This document shows positions 1-15,080 of a stretch of 64,000 nucleotides of DNA, piece after piece. The stretch is taken from assembly GCF_933775445.1 (NCBI RefSeq), contig NC_065875.1, forward strand, positions 25,543,555 to 25,607,554, in the 5' to 3' direction. The position numbers were made by a program, and so were the translations under genes. The notes below the pieces were generated by a model. It was not told the DNA's origin. It saw nothing but the letters and a program-made list of their open reading frames with translations, and ran no database searches. How positions within the stretch are numbered: position 1 is the first letter of the stretch; each line of letters opens with the position of its first letter. Source of the stretch: Argentina anserina. Lineage: Eukaryota > Streptophyta > Magnoliopsida > Rosales > Rosaceae.

Positions 1-75
1 TTAGTTACATCAAATTGTTTGTGGGTTTTATGGTTGTGTGTGATTGACTTGCTTTATTGGTTGAATTGGTTGCAG

Positions 76-351
76 CTGAACTCCGGGAAGGTGGTTGCTG
101 TCGGGCCAGGAACGAAGGATAAGGCTGGAAATGCGATCCCAGTGGCTGTGAAGGAAGGTGACACTGTTCTATTGGCGGAGTACGGTGGCACCCAAGTGAA
201 GCTTGGTGACAAAGAGTGAGTTACTTTGGCTTTGCTATATTGGGTTGTGATATGTTTTCGGGGGTTTTTTGTGTGTTGAATTTGGTTGGTATTTATGTGC
301 AGGTTCCATTTGTACCGGGATGAGGACATTTTGGGCACTCTCCATGACTGA
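76..351 (+). CDS. Chaperonin 10 (GroES/Cpn10), 3' exons only
   Basis: Two exons (76-215 and 303-351) join in phase across a GT-AG intron and end at a TGA at 349-351. The peptide starts LNSGKVVAVGPGTKDKAG, runs through the VKEGDTVLLAEYGG strand and ends DEDILGTLHD, which is the usual C-terminal half of the about 97-residue eukaryotic Cpn10. Cpn10 is the heptameric lid of the Cpn60 folding chamber; the short single-domain form in plants is normally mitochondrial. The 5' exons with the start codon and mobile-loop residues lie left of the window, so the targeting peptide and exact paralogue cannot be seen. The intron (216-302) is only 87 bp. Family call is secure; the organelle is inferred from family knowledge. 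Confidence 0.93.
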
Positions 352-1346
352 GTTATATGGTATCATGTTTTGGAGGATTGGATGTAACTGATAAGTAGTA
401 AATTGGAATTTCTGATGGAAATTTTAGTTTGCTTTAAACGAGATTTGGATGAGCTATTCGCAGACTATTTTGTATGATCTCGTTGTGAGATGTCGAACTT
501 GTTATTGGCTCCAAATTTACTGCATTCGCCTTGACTCAGTTTTGTTCATGTGCTTTGTTTTGGTTGTGGAGAAATTTGTGCTAGTTGAAATAAATTGAAT
601 CCTGCATATAGTTTTCACTTTTCAGTTGTTGGCTATTGATTTTTATCCCCAATGTTTGTGTTTTGATGTGCATCATATGATTTGGTTGGATGATGAGAAG
701 TTTCGGTCCATAACATTCACATTGACGTGCTGCTCTAATGAGAAGCTAGAAGGAATTCTTGCATGATCCATATCATAGACCATTCTTCCCAAGCTTTAAA
801 TGAAGAAGGTTGGATTCATGTTAAAACGAATCTTGTATTTCAATCCCTGAGTTTAATGTTTTTGTTTGATGGTCATATGTAAGATTTATAATCGGTATCA
901 AAGCAAACTCAAACAATGACTGTTTTGGGATTTTTGGGGTCATTTGTTTGGCAAATTTTAGTTGGCTTTGTTGAATTATTTTGGCATAGGTGGATAGTTA
1001 TTCCAGAACTGTACAATTTGTTTAAAACCACGTCAGTGATGTCCCTTTCTGCCTTGGAAAATTCTCTCTGCTTTGATTGATGGTCCCAAAAGACATATCT
1101 GGATTTATGTTGATTGTGCTGGAGATGAGTTTTCAGTGTTGTTGCTTTGTGTATTAACTTGAATATCAATTGGCCATCTATTTTTCCGCTCCTTCTTCTG
1201 GGTTTCTTCTAGATAAGTAGCCACTGTTTCCAGAGCTGATAATAGAGAAAAAGATTTTTCTTTTGAACGCGAAACTGGATGCTGGGTCTTGGATGAATGT
1301 GAAACATTAGTCATAGGCCTTCGTGCTGTCATTCCCCTTATTTTAC
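352..1346. other. Cpn10 3' UTR and intergenic DNA
   Basis: T-rich non-coding DNA follows the Cpn10 stop codon. The first few hundred bases are probably the 3' UTR. No reading frame here resembles a protein family, and no tRNA or repeat structure was seen. Confidence 0.5.
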
Positions 1347-1698
1347 GAGAAATTTTCAGTGTTACTTTAGTGCTACGTGGTAATGTCTAGTTGTTTACTC
1401 TTCCAATTACAATTTGACACGCAAGATTTAACTAGAAAAATTATATTTCAGTTATTTTGTCAAAGATTATTTTAGGTTTTTTTTAAATCCTATACTTTAC
1501 ACCTTAATACTCTAAATCCTATATTCTAAATCTTAAATTCTAGTTTAAAATCATTAATACTCATAAAAATCATTTTATAAATAATAAAAATATGTTAAAT
1601 TATAATTTTAATGTAATAAATTCACGTGTTGAAATAATAGGTAAAGAGTACCACTGAATATTGTCACGTAGTATTACAGTAGCATATAAAAATTTCTC
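1347..1698. repeat. AT-rich MITE-like element with terminal inverted repeats
   Basis: The block opens GAGAAATTTTCAGTG and closes with the reverse complement of a matching end (AAATTTCTC, 1690-1698). Similarity between the two ends continues inward through GCTACGTGGTAAT on the left and its counterpart GTCACGTAGTATTAC on the right. The interior is very AT-rich and non-coding. Terminal GAGAAATTT repeats resemble Mutator-type MITEs. The flanking 9-mers (TTATTTTAC and GTCATTTAT) do not match, so no clean target-site duplication supports the exact edges. Confidence 0.6.
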
Positions 1699-3152
1699 GT
1701 CATTTATGATTAATATAAGGTTTTGGGCATGGTTAGTGATCACATAATGTGCCGAACAAAAGCCTCAAATTTTTGGGTGAGTCCATGTTGATTTTGCCAA
1801 CTTTGTGAGTTGGATCTTATGGTGTGACCTTGGCCAAAAAATTCTGATGGAGACGCCACAAATCACAATGGATCTCATTGTTTGGTACCTTGGTTCTCAT
1901 GCATGTTGTACTTATTGTCTTTAGAATCATTTGCATATCTTCAGTATGGCATTCACTCGGGTCGTACTTTCATCCCCATAGTTTACAGCCAAGGAAAGTC
2001 GGATACATTTCAATCGAACTCAGTGGCTTGAAGATGTGCGCTTGATGTGTTTGATTAAACAATCCCATTTCAAGTGCTTTCGACGGCCTATTATAGAGCA
2101 TGGTCATTATTGTTAAATATGACAGTGGTGTGTTAGTGACACCGGAAGGATTCATTTTGTTGTATTTTTTGCACCTATAAGTTCATAACTTTACTTTGTT
2201 GGGGACATCTGTTATTTAGGTTTATTTAACCTTTTGAAGAATATAAAAGAACTTATAAAGGTGAACTCCAGAAGACCTTGATGCTCAATGATCATGAATC
2301 ATCACACTCGCTTCAAAACAGTATTGTGCAGCTCTTTTACAAAGTATTCATTATTAACCCAAAAAAGTACACTAATTGAGATTAACAATCTTCCACGGAG
2401 GGTGCTTCTGTGGATTATGGAATTTTAAATTGCCTCTGAGCCCAAGTTATCTTTTGGTTCCAATCCTCAAGGAGATAATCAGACATTGCCCTTTTATTGC
2501 TTGCTTGTTAAATCAATCACGTCCGCCTTGCCTCGCTTTCAAGTCTCAACATCATTCTAAAAAAAATCAATGCAGCCATCTTTGATTGCCACTTGACCAT
2601 TTTCTAACCGCGTGCCACTTACTTGCGTGACATTCTCTCTACAAGATATTGAAAGCCATCGAAATTATTTCGAGTACATTCTTTATAACTTCACGTCCCT
2701 CATTGATCGCATCAGCTGTGAAAAATTCCAACGTATAATCATTTTTATAAGACAATGATATGCAACGTAACTCAATTTCGATAATAGTTTCTCGATATTT
2801 CATTTTTAACGTAACTCAATTTCGATTTTAATTTCGACACTTATTTTCTTTTAAAGAAAAAAAGGAGAAGAAGAGAATTTGTGGCGGACAAATAGGAAAC
2901 CCCGGTCAGTCTGGACTTGCAAAAGCCCATCTCATAATTCTTCCTCCTTTCTTCGTGGTTGTTTTTCTGCGTCACCATTTTGTCCTCTCAATTTCCTTCT
3001 CCTTCTTCTCCAAAAACCCAAATCACATGAAACACGAAAACTCGAAAAAAGCGGGACTCACATGACGTAGCACCGAGAGAGAGAGATTTTAGAGAGAGAA
3101 ACAGGAGAGAGAGAAGCTCAAGCTCTCTCTAATTCGCTGAGCACAAATCCCG
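1699..3152. other. Intergenic DNA and 5' leader of the downstream gene
   Basis: No coding homology was seen. At 3075-3128 a GA-rich tract (repeated GAGAGA) lies immediately before the start codon at 3153. Such GA/CT tracts are common in plant 5' UTRs, and the promoter must lie upstream in this stretch, but no TATA box could be assigned with confidence. Confidence 0.45.
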
Positions 3153-6100
3153 ATGCACCCACCATACAACCGGCTACCGAGTAGCGGACACAACAGCCCG
3201 TCGCCGCCGCATTCGCCGCTCCGCTCTCCCCGCTACCGCCAAAACCGGTCGAAAGCGTCGGGCCGGTTCAACCACCCGCCGGGTCGGACCCTAATCCAGC
3301 GCATCGCCTGGCACCTCCTCTCCGTCCTCATCCGCCGCCAGGGCTTCTTCCTCTTCGCTCCTCTCCTCTACATCTCCGGCATGCTCCTCTACATGGGCTC
3401 CGGCTCCTTCCCCGACGACCGCCTCCCCATCATCCCCCGCCATTTCGCTCCCGGCTCCCGCTACCGCAGCCCCCAGCTCTACTTCAAGCTCCGCCCCGAA
3501 ATGGACGCCGATAACTCCTCCGCCGATGCCGTAACTTCTCCTCTCTCTCTCTCTAATTTACTGTGAGATCTTTGTGCGGTGAATTCGGAATTTAGGATCA
3601 GAGAGATTCTGGTTTTGATGGTTCAGTAATGTCCTTATCAGTCTTTTATATTTACTGTTGTATTAGTTAGTTACTTAATTAATTAATGAGGGAGTTACTG
3701 ACGGATTAGAGGAGTTACATTGGCAGATGAGTAATGCTTTTGGATTTGAGGAAGTGTTTTTGTGTGTGTTAATTTTCGAGTGCTGAAGGATCTTGAAACT
3801 CTGTAGATGTAGTAGTGTTGACTTTTGATTGGATTATTTTCGGTGTGCTGGTTGGTGACTTGAGGTGTGTGTTATATTTGGTGCAGATTTCGACTGTCTG
3901 GAAGCATTCGTACAGTTCGTATAAGGGTGTGGAGTGGAGACCGTGTGTGAACACTTCCGGAGGAGGTGAGTAGTTTCTGGTTGTGAGGTTGTGGTTAATA
4001 GCCTCGAATAAATGTTGTTTTCGTTTTGATTAGCTTATTATATGTATCTGGATTAGATTATAATCTAAATCCTGGCGGATTACGTTTCATTGATAATCGA
4101 AAGGGAACTTGAGATTTGTGATATTAGGTTTGATGTGAATTCTTTGTCAATTACAAGTGTAGTCTAGACACTCTCTTGTCTAATACCTGGTGGGAGATCT
4201 AGTTGTAATTCACATCCATTCGTGGGTAGATGTTGTTTGAATGAGGGATTAGTACTGATGAGGTGTTGGAATGTGGCTTGTACTTATCAGTTTCGCCCAT
4301 GATCATAGTAAGTAGAACTTTGCACATCTTCAACTAAAGGAAAACTTAAGATTCTGAATTGTTGGGGTAGCAATTGAGGGTGATTGTGATGCTTCTCTGT
4401 AAGATTGAGAACCGGTTTTCATAACTTGTGTTGAATGTAATTTACATAAATGCAATTTTGGCTGCTGGTGTCCTTATCTTTCCCTAATTGCAGATATAAT
4501 ACAGTTTGTATATGTAGCTTTGCACACTTATATGTTGGTTTCAGTTGTCATGTAAAATTGATTATGTGATGATGTTTTTTGTTCTTGTAGTTTTACCTGA
4601 GGCAAATGGCTATATATATGTTGAGGCAAATGGTGGTCTAAATCAGCAAAGGACTTCTGTAAGTTTGATTCATCTTTTGTTGAGCATTGCTTTTTCGTCG
4701 GTATCTCACTCACGTAACGAGGTTGTTAACTGCATGGTTCTTTTTTATGCTTTCCAGATATGCAATGCTGTTGCTGTTGCAGGATATCTCAATGCAACAC
4801 TTTTAATTCCCAATTTTCATTTTCATAGCATCTGGAGAGATCCAAGGTATGTAAGCACTTAATTATTTCAGCACATAGTTGATATTTTTTGTTCAAATAA
4901 AGAAAAAACTAAAGCACCAAAATAGATAAAGAAACTCTTTAAGTTACAACATCCAAGAGCAATTTTCTTTTTCCAACATGGGACTGCTTTACTCATACTT
5001 TAACTGGCATCTTGTTTATAACATCATACTTTTATTAGTTCTATATTATATTGATTGGATATTGTAGTTAGTGAATGATGCTTCTATAAACTGTATTCTG
5101 ATTGGTTTTCCTATTAACCAATATTGTCCAGTAAATTTGGTGACATATATGATGAAGAATATTTCGTCAGCTCGTTGGAAAATGATGTCCGAGTCGTCAA
5201 CAGAATTCCGGAGTACTTGATGGAACGATTCGATCGCAATATGACCAACGTTTACAACTTCAGAATTAAAGCATGGTCACCAATTTCATATTATAAGGAT
5301 GCGGTTCTCCCAAGGCTACTTGAGGAAAAGTGAGTTCGAAATTTTGAATAAAAAGGTTTCCTGTTATGTTTATGGGTTGACTTCAATTTGTCTTCTTCTA
5401 ACAATGAACCCTAGTATCACTTGTTTGGTAAACATGACAAGTTTTAGGTGAAAAGTAAGTGTTACTACTTACTACTAGTTCTAATTTATAAATCACTTAT
5501 AAGTCCAGTGGGTAATAGGAATAGATTTGGGAAGAATGTCTTTGAAAATGCTGTATGGTTGCTCAGCAAAGTAAACGTAAGTGTCAACAATGAGTGTCTA
5601 CAGCTAAAGGTTTTAATTCTCAGCTAGGACACATCTGTCCATGTGAATCTGAATCCCAAATCCTGTTGGGATTTGTTACGGGTGTTATGTTTTAGATATC
5701 TGTTTGAAATGTAATGTTCCTCTGTAATTATTCTTGTGACTTGGGGTGTGGCATGATTCATGCAGAGCTGATAAAAAGTTTATCTTACTCTATTTTTTTT
5801 TCCAACAAAACAGGGTTATACGGATTTCTCCTTTTGCCAATAGGTTGTCGTTTGATTCTCCTCCAGCTGTGCAACGACTTAGATGCTTGGCTAATTATAA
5901 AGCTCTAAGGTTCTCAAGTCCCATATTGACGTTGGGAGAAACTTTAGTTGCAAGAATGAAAGAACGCAGTGCAAATTATGGTGGCAAATATATTTCTGTG
6001 CATCTTCGGTTTGAAGAGGTTAGTCTATAATGAAGTAGCAGTGTAGATATCCTAATTCTCTTTTGTCTAACCTTAATAGCATATTTTTCTTCCTAGTATG

Positions 6101-7403
6101 CCAAGTGATCTTTTTTTTTTCTGCAGGACATGGTTGCCTTTTCTTGTTGTGAATTTGATGGTGGAGCACAAGAAAAGGTGGACATGACGGAAGCAAGGGA
6201 AAGGGGTTGGAAAGGGAAATTTAACAAACCTGGGAGGGTGATACGTCCTGGAGCAAACAGAATCAATGGAAAATGTCCCCTCACTCCTTTGGAGGTATGT
6301 TTTGCTTCTGTATTGTTGTATTGCTTGTATATGGATTCATTAATGTATTACTTAGCTCACAAAAAAGAGCCTTGCTTTTGCCATTTTCTGATTAAACCAA
6401 TAATCATACTTTCGAAGACAACATACAATAACTAATGATCAGAAACTATTTTGCTATATCTAAGAAAATTAGTTCGAGTACTTATAATAGCTGAACCCAT
6501 ATTTGTAAGCCAGCCTATGCCTTTGTTTCATTAGTGAGCTGGAATACTGGTCAAGTGCTGTTAATTGTCGTTGATTTTAATTTATTTCTTGTTTCCCCTT
6601 GTCAGGTTGGCTTGATGCTTAGGGGAATGGGATTTGATAAGAACTCATATATCTACTTGGCATCTGGAAAGATATACGATGCTGAGAGAACAATGGCTCC
6701 ATTACTGGAAATGTTTCCGAATTTGATAACTAAAGAGATGATTTCTACAGATGAGGAGCTTGCTCCGTACAAGGTAATAGTCTTTAGTTTATGTTTCTTC
6801 GTTTTTTCCCCCAGATTCTGTTTTGATGTCTGTTACAAACTATTATTTCTGACATGAGTTTCTGCTTCTAGAATTATTCTTCCAGGATGGCTGCAATAGA
6901 TTACACTGTTTGTCTTCACAGTGAGGTATTTGTAACAACTCAAGGAGGAAACTTTCCCCATTTTCTGATGGGACACAGAAGATACTTGTATGGTGGACAC
7001 TCCAAGACTATTAGGCCTGACAAGCGGAAGTTAGCATTACTATTTGATAATCCAAAAATCGGGTACATCATATCTCCTTTGCAGTTTATTTTCTTTGAAA
7101 AAAATGTATGTGAAATGACTGGAAAGAGGCTCCATTGATGATAGTTATTATATATTGAGGTTGATATACACCGTCTTAATGTTTAATCTTGTCTTTTCTC
7201 TAATTTCTTACATACATCTTGATGGTGTTGGTCATCCCAGATGGAAGGCTTTCAAGCGTCAATTGCTTAGTATGCGGTCTCATAGCGATTCAAAGGGGTT
7301 TGAGCTTAAGAGGCCAAATGACTCTATATATACCTTTCCATGCCCGGATTGCATGTGCCGAACAAACAAGTCAGAGGATTCAAAACCGTCATTAGCTACG
7401 TGA
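3153..7403 (+). CDS. O-fucosyltransferase-family protein (plant GT106/DUF246 type), complete
   Basis: Ten coding exons: 3153-3530, 3887-3965, 4591-4658, 4758-4846, 5132-5329, 5814-6018, 6127-6294, 6606-6773, 6872-7062, 7241-7403. All introns are GT-AG and every junction keeps frame, giving 568 residues. The protein has a basic, Pro/Ser-rich cytosolic tail, one hydrophobic segment at about 65-82 ([17 protein letters not shown]), then a lumenal catalytic domain: a type II Golgi membrane layout. Family signatures include [19 protein letters not shown] near the start of the domain, the HLRFEED motif (about 334-340) expected to contact the sugar nucleotide, and the C-terminal [18 protein letters not shown] block. 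Relatives include pectin rhamnosyltransferases and cell-adhesion proteins, so the donor sugar cannot be decided from sequence. Length and exon completeness suggest a functional gene. Confidence 0.93.
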
Positions 7404-8179
7404 TTTGGCATGATGTTGGGTGGGTGTAACCTGCACCTGTTATTTTGTGAGCACACCTTGCTGGTGACCCCTCTTTTTTGTGTGGGTATTCTTTCATTTT
7501 TTCCCCCTCTCGGCTATACGTGGAGAGGGCATACACTCAAGTTTTGAGAACTACAAGGAATTTGTTGGGGTCTGAAATATATTCTTAATTTCCCGGGGAT
7601 TGGACCGGAGGAGTTTGCATATCTTGTATATGTGCCTGAAGAGAACATAGCGGCAACAGTGACAACAAGCCTTCCATCATAGCAGTTCTCGGGTGTTGAC
7701 TGAGTGTTTTGTATTTGCAGCTGCTATATTTAAGAAGCTGTGAAAATGACAATCACTTTCCTTAACACCCTGGTTTTTGTAATGTTTGTAGACTAGTTAG
7801 AGCTTGACTGGCATGGGCAAATAGGTTCAGGTTGATTTTGTGTACATTTCTCTACAATCAGGGTATTCTTTCTCTTCTTTGGGGTTTTGATGATGTAACT
7901 TTTCTTCCGCTTAGAGGTTAGTCAGGTTACTCTTACAGGCGTTATCAGTTATCACATCAATGGGTACATACATGAATTTTTTGTGAATGAAACCTTTCTG
8001 GATTGCATTGCTTCATTTTCTCTTCAATGTTTGCTCAGTGCCAAGAACGCAATGCCCATCTTCGTTCTTTCCCCATCTTTGTTTTTGGGCTGCAATGCCA
8101 TGAAACCATTTTAATGGCTTATAAGTTGTACTACTGAAATCACACTCTTATAAGTTTAAGTAGCAAAAGTCTCCAACCG
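7404..8179 (+). other. 3' UTR and spacer
   Basis: T-rich sequence after the TGA of the O-fucosyltransferase-family gene, with no ORF homology. The first several hundred bases are probably its 3' UTR; the remainder separates it from the tRNA gene. Confidence 0.5.
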
Positions 8180-8250
8180 GCACCAGTGGTCTAGTGGTAG
8201 AATAGTACCCTGCCACGGTACAGACCCGGGTTCGATTCCCGGCTGGTGCA
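8180..8250 (+). tRNA. tRNA-Gly (anticodon GCC)
   Basis: A 71-nt cloverleaf. The acceptor arms GCACCAG and CTGGTGC pair fully, followed by discriminator A at 8250. The D-arm contains GTGGTCTAGTGGTAGAAT. The anticodon loop reads CTGCCAC, giving anticodon GCC. The T-arm GGGTTCGATTCCC has a perfect stem. The internal A and B boxes are intact and there is no intron. A T-run follows at about 8255 and can act as a Pol III terminator. This is a standard functional nuclear glycine tRNA gene. Confidence 0.97.
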
Positions 8251-8619
8251 CTAATTTTTTTATTTTACTTTATTTACTTTGTTCTTTTTGCGATCTTACG
8301 ACCTAACATGGATGACCAAACTAATCTCATTAGTTATAATTTATTCTCCTCTTATATAGTCTGACATGTTTTTGCTAAACTAATATCAATATTTTGAGGG
8401 ATATTTATCATCTTGATGATAACTGATTATGATATGTTTGCTTCGAAAATTAGAAACAACCAATCTTGACCTTATCGTATTCTCGATCAAATCTTCATTC
8501 TTTGACAAACCCCGCGATACATACACGTTTCACACCAAAGTATATACGGATATACCAGAGAGACCAGAGGACAGGACATCACCGTTAGCTCCAACGTTTG
8601 ACCTTTCTCCGAATCCGCC
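8251..8619. other. Spacer and promoter/5' UTR of the dioxygenase gene
   Basis: Non-coding DNA between the tRNA and the ATG at 8620. The short ORF at 8429-8734 overlaps exon 1 of the dioxygenase gene in another frame and has no family resemblance. Confidence 0.45.
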
Positions 8620-11150
<2,531 letters not shown>

Positions 11151-13488
11151 CTTGACCTGAGAGTCGATCTCTAAGCTCGGTTTGTGGTTCTGCTGTTCTG
11201 CATGCTGATACATGATCACACATCTATCTCCTTTACAGCAGTTATGGTCTCACTGTAATTTATAATGCTATCTGCGGTTTTAGGTTCGAACAATGCAGAT
11301 TTCCAGTGTTGCAATATCTCCTACAATAAACAAAGTTGTGATATACCAATTCGGATGGTCTGCAACATGTTTAAATTACAGAAGTTCAATGCAAACTTAA
11401 ACTTATACGCTGACCTGTACTGTTAGCTGATGGATGCTTATAATTTCAAAGACAATCCTCGAGACTCTCTGTAACCTGTGTGCTACAAAGGAAGTTTTGA
11501 GCCTGTGTCTTGGGTATTCTCAACTGGGAAAAGATACGTAGATCAAGGCTATGATTACAAATCATTCAAGTCAGAAGTCTTCAAATCATAAACTAAGCAA
11601 TTTTTCAATCGTAGAACATCATGAAAACCTTATTTATCGAGTTTGTTAATAGCAAGCAGACTGTTCCTTTTTCAAGCGTACGTGCTCCTGGCCGAAACAC
11701 ATAATGATTTTGCTTGTTTCGATTATGCTCAGTCGAGCGTCCCTGTTCTCTTATGTAGTTTTGTCGAACTGAGCCTCGAGGTTGGCCTAGGAGAATCACC
11801 CTATCAACGATTCATAGCTAGGGTGATCAATGTCACAAAATTATCATCCAAATTCATAGTCGGGATTATTCTCCATCCCCACCAGAAAAGGCTGTTGGTA
11901 TAGACTTATAGAGTTATAGTACACTATCTATAGGGCATGTCGGCTTTATTAACTACTCCCTGACCCCCACGTACAAAATCGACCTGAGTGTGCGAAATAC
12001 TGACATAGCCGTGCAATAATCGTATTAGAGATAGAATGAGCAAAACAATGGGATGAATTTCCCTGACATGCATGGAGCTACAGTTAGGTATGCCTTACCT
12101 CACTCACTAAATATGTAGGTAACGCAGACTCTGTCCTTGTCCAATTTCCATGTATAAGTTCGGAGAACAGCTAGGGTTTATAATGGAACTTCGAACTTCG
12201 ATTACCTTATAGCCGTCGGGCAGCCAGTTGCAGGACGAGACGTTAGACGTCACCATCGGTTCCTAGATTTTAAGGCGTATGTTTGAATTGAGATGAGAAC
12301 ATGTTTCGCGGTTATCGACCTTCTTCATCAACGTTTGCAAATGCAGGTTTACATGTTTACCAACTTACAATATAACGGCATCTTAGTTTATTGAAGCAAG
12401 CTAGCAATTAGCAAGTCCAGTTTGCCTTCTTTCCTCATTCTACTCTAGATAACTCGATCTGCATGTGGCTTAATTTGGAGGTATAAAAGCTAAAGCCTCG
12501 GTTTTCAGTTAGTGTATATTATGGATTCATGGGCATTGAAAGAATATATATTGCTATACAAGCTATAATTACATAATGAAGATCCTAGCTAGCTAGCCTA
12601 TACTTAAGTCAAAATTTGAGGATTTGTCCAATGTCTAGGAGACCGTTGAGTATTATGTATGTAGCTCCGAACTTCATTAGGTGTAGATTTCTTTTCTTGA
12701 GACTGGTCCTTCAAATCTACTACAACTCTACAAGCGCCGGGGACACGTACAGTACTTTTAGGTTATTAAATCTCTCTGTAGAGCGCTCATATACAGTAGT
12801 ACGTCCATCAGTGGACGAATAAGATATTAAGCCAGATATACCGATTCAAATCGTTATGCCTATCGTTAATTTAGATGCCATTGTGAATACCTTTTTGGTG
12901 TAGTACTGTATATGGTATGAATTATGAAGTGGAGTGACCATGATCGGACGAAACCAGTATTCAAGATTTGCACACACGTATGTAAATGTATAATAAAATA
13001 AAATAAACTTGTTCTGTTAATTAAGAGTTAATTAACAAACGCAGTACGTACGTGATCTAGAAGCAATAAACTTGTTCTGTCGCATGCATGCACAAGACAA
13101 TGAATTCGAAAATGCTGGATCAGGTCGCACATATAACTCAAACTGATCTTGACATTGAACTCACTTGCGTAGTAATGCTTATATATGTGTTGGCCTTTCA
13201 TTTTCAATGGACTTCGAGAGTACGATATATGGACTTTTATTAATTTACAGAAATATAAATGGTACACGACTACGCGTAGAAATTAAATTAAGAACGCTAA
13301 CTAACTAAAAGAGGACATCAATGCAACCTAGCTACTCTCCGAGCAAATAAAAGAAACAAATTAAAGTGGGAACAAATAGAAAATACAGAACTTGCAGGCT
13401 TGATCATAAACATGTACGCATTATTCCATGAAAGAGAATTCACGCATGTATACTACCATTACATGAAGAAATAGTTATATGCTAATTC
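11151..13488. other. Intergenic DNA between PhyH and WOX genes
   Basis: Contains the probable PhyH 3' UTR (first few hundred bases) and AT-rich spacer. Short ORFs at 11605-11903 and 12616-12822 show no family features. Much of the stretch is recognisable in the second duplicate copy, which argues that it is ordinary single-copy DNA rather than a transposon. Confidence 0.5.
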
Positions 13489-14962
13489 TTAAAAGTTCAA
13501 AGAAATTGATAATATAGGTCGATCTGCCATGAAGTCTGCAGTAGTGTCTGTGCTTGCGGTTTTGCTGCTTGTAGGTAATCTGGTATCATTAGCATCCTTA
13601 AGACTTTCCCTCTTGAGTGGAAAGAGCTCCAGAGTTTGAGTTTCTCTACTTTCTTCTTCTTCTCCTTTGATATTGGGTGCAGCCAATACCATACCGCAAT
13701 CATAATCATAGTAGTGATGAGAATTCAAGAACTTTGTGTAAATTAATGTCGCTGACGCGTTTGTGTGTACTGATGTGGGTCTAGGCGAATCTGATTGTTC
13801 CACTAGTTGCCTGTAGGAATTGCTTTTCACCATGCTCATCGTCTCTTGCAGTACTGAACATGATTCCTGAGGACGTACGTATAGTAACAAGAGTGAAACT
13901 CATGCAGGTTTGTAAAGGCAGTAAATATATATATCCATATCATGAATTCGATTTATTACTACATTTTCTTGAGATCGGTTTGATATTACCCTACCTGATC
14001 AGAAAGAACAGTGCACTTTGGTATTCTCTGGGGCTCAACTTCAAGACTTGAGTTTGTTAATCCTGCAAGTAGACAATTCGATCAGTTTCGTGTGAGATAT
14101 TTAAATCTTACGGGAAACAAATTTACACTTAATTAGGTTATCCTGCTCTTAACTGCACACACAAACACTTTAATTTAATTTATGAAGATGGTTAATTATA
14201 ATTACAGAAGCAAGTGACCTAAAAGCTAAAGGTGGTGGCGGCGGAACCATGAGTCCAACACACGCACGGATTTGACTAGTGTTAATAAGAAAATGATGCT
14301 AACTAATTAGTACCTCCTGCAGATTCTTTGTCCTGGAGACTGCAAAGTGTGTTGCTGGTTAAAGTTTGTAATTTCTTAGAGTCAGTCTGATATATTGACA
14401 TGAGTTCACGGCGTCTTTTCTGCCTCTCCCTGGCTCGGTGGTTCTGAAACCAGTAGAATACATTCTTGCTTTCAATCTTCCCAAAGTTTCGAAGCTGTGC
14501 AGTCATCAGTTGGATTTGTTGGGCCGTCGGTGTCTTTAACCCAGATCGATACAGCTTTTCCAGGGCCATTAGCTGTTCCCCAGTTGGATTCCATCGGGTA
14601 CTTCGCGTTGGAGCTGCAGCTGCTAGCTTTTTATCAACACAAAAACAACCAGCGCTACCTCTTCCTGGCTCTGATGATGTCGTTACTCGAACCACTGCAT
14701 ACATATGAACACTATTATCAATTTTTATTATCACGTACTACTGTCACATACCCACAGAATATTCAGACCATCAAGGAATTGTGTGTTTTTGTGTGTGTGC
14801 ATGCGTACTCTGATGATGGTGGTGGTTGAAGAGCACAGGGTTTTGGGTAGTGTTGGAAGTAGAGGTAAGCTTCGGAACGAGTAGTACTCTAGGCTGATCC
14901 TTGTTATTGTGTATGTGAGGGTCTCTACAATCACCGCTCCTACACTCCATCATCATCAACAT
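13489..14962 (-). CDS. WUSCHEL-related homeobox (WOX) transcription factor, WUS-clade
   Basis: Three exons on the minus strand: 14962-14809, 14694-14314, 13853-13489, giving 299 residues. The start ATG at 14962 has an in-frame TAA twelve bases upstream. Exon 1 is His-rich (NHHHHQ) and ends in phase 1 at a GTACGC donor. Exon 2 carries the homeodomain (about 83-148): [18 protein letters not shown], an expanded loop, then [19 protein letters not shown], diagnostic of WOX proteins. Exon 3 carries the WUS box TLELFPL (252-258), the repression/activation motif of the modern WUS clade; no C-terminal EAR motif is seen. WOX factors act in meristem and lateral-organ patterning. The basic QKRRR end recalls WOX1/WOX6, but the subgroup is not certain. 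The exon 3 acceptor (TGTTCAG at 13860-13854) was chosen because the nearby CCTCAG acceptor breaks frame. A decayed tandem copy lies at 33.9-35.3 kb. Confidence 0.88.
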
Positions 14963-15064
14963 CACTGATAGTTATTCAAACGAGGATGGCGAAGTAGACA
15001 AGGGAATGTTTCGAATGAAGCGCAAAGATGAGAGGCGGATGAAGAGACTGAATGAGGTATGTAT

Positions 15065-15080
15065 GTATATATAGTCGTAG
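15065..15080 (-). promoter_or_regulatory. Possible TATA box of the WOX gene
   Basis: On the minus strand the sequence reads CGACTATATATACATAC about 105-115 bp upstream of the WOX start codon, a plausible TATA position. There is no independent support; the surrounding DNA is AT-rich. Confidence 0.3.

Noticed and set aside
1105..2155. Several 60-90-codon ORFs on the minus strand
   Set aside because: Random-length ORFs in AT-rich intergenic DNA with no recognisable domain.
11605..11903. Overlapping ORFs of 64 and 86 codons on opposite strands
   Set aside because: No signal peptide, motif or splice context; the DNA lies in a diverged duplicated spacer and looks non-coding.
13853..13872. Acceptor CCTCAG for WOX exon 3
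   Set aside because: Joining exon 2 there shifts frame and meets a stop within about 25 codons, losing the WUS box; the TGTTCAG acceptor keeps frame.
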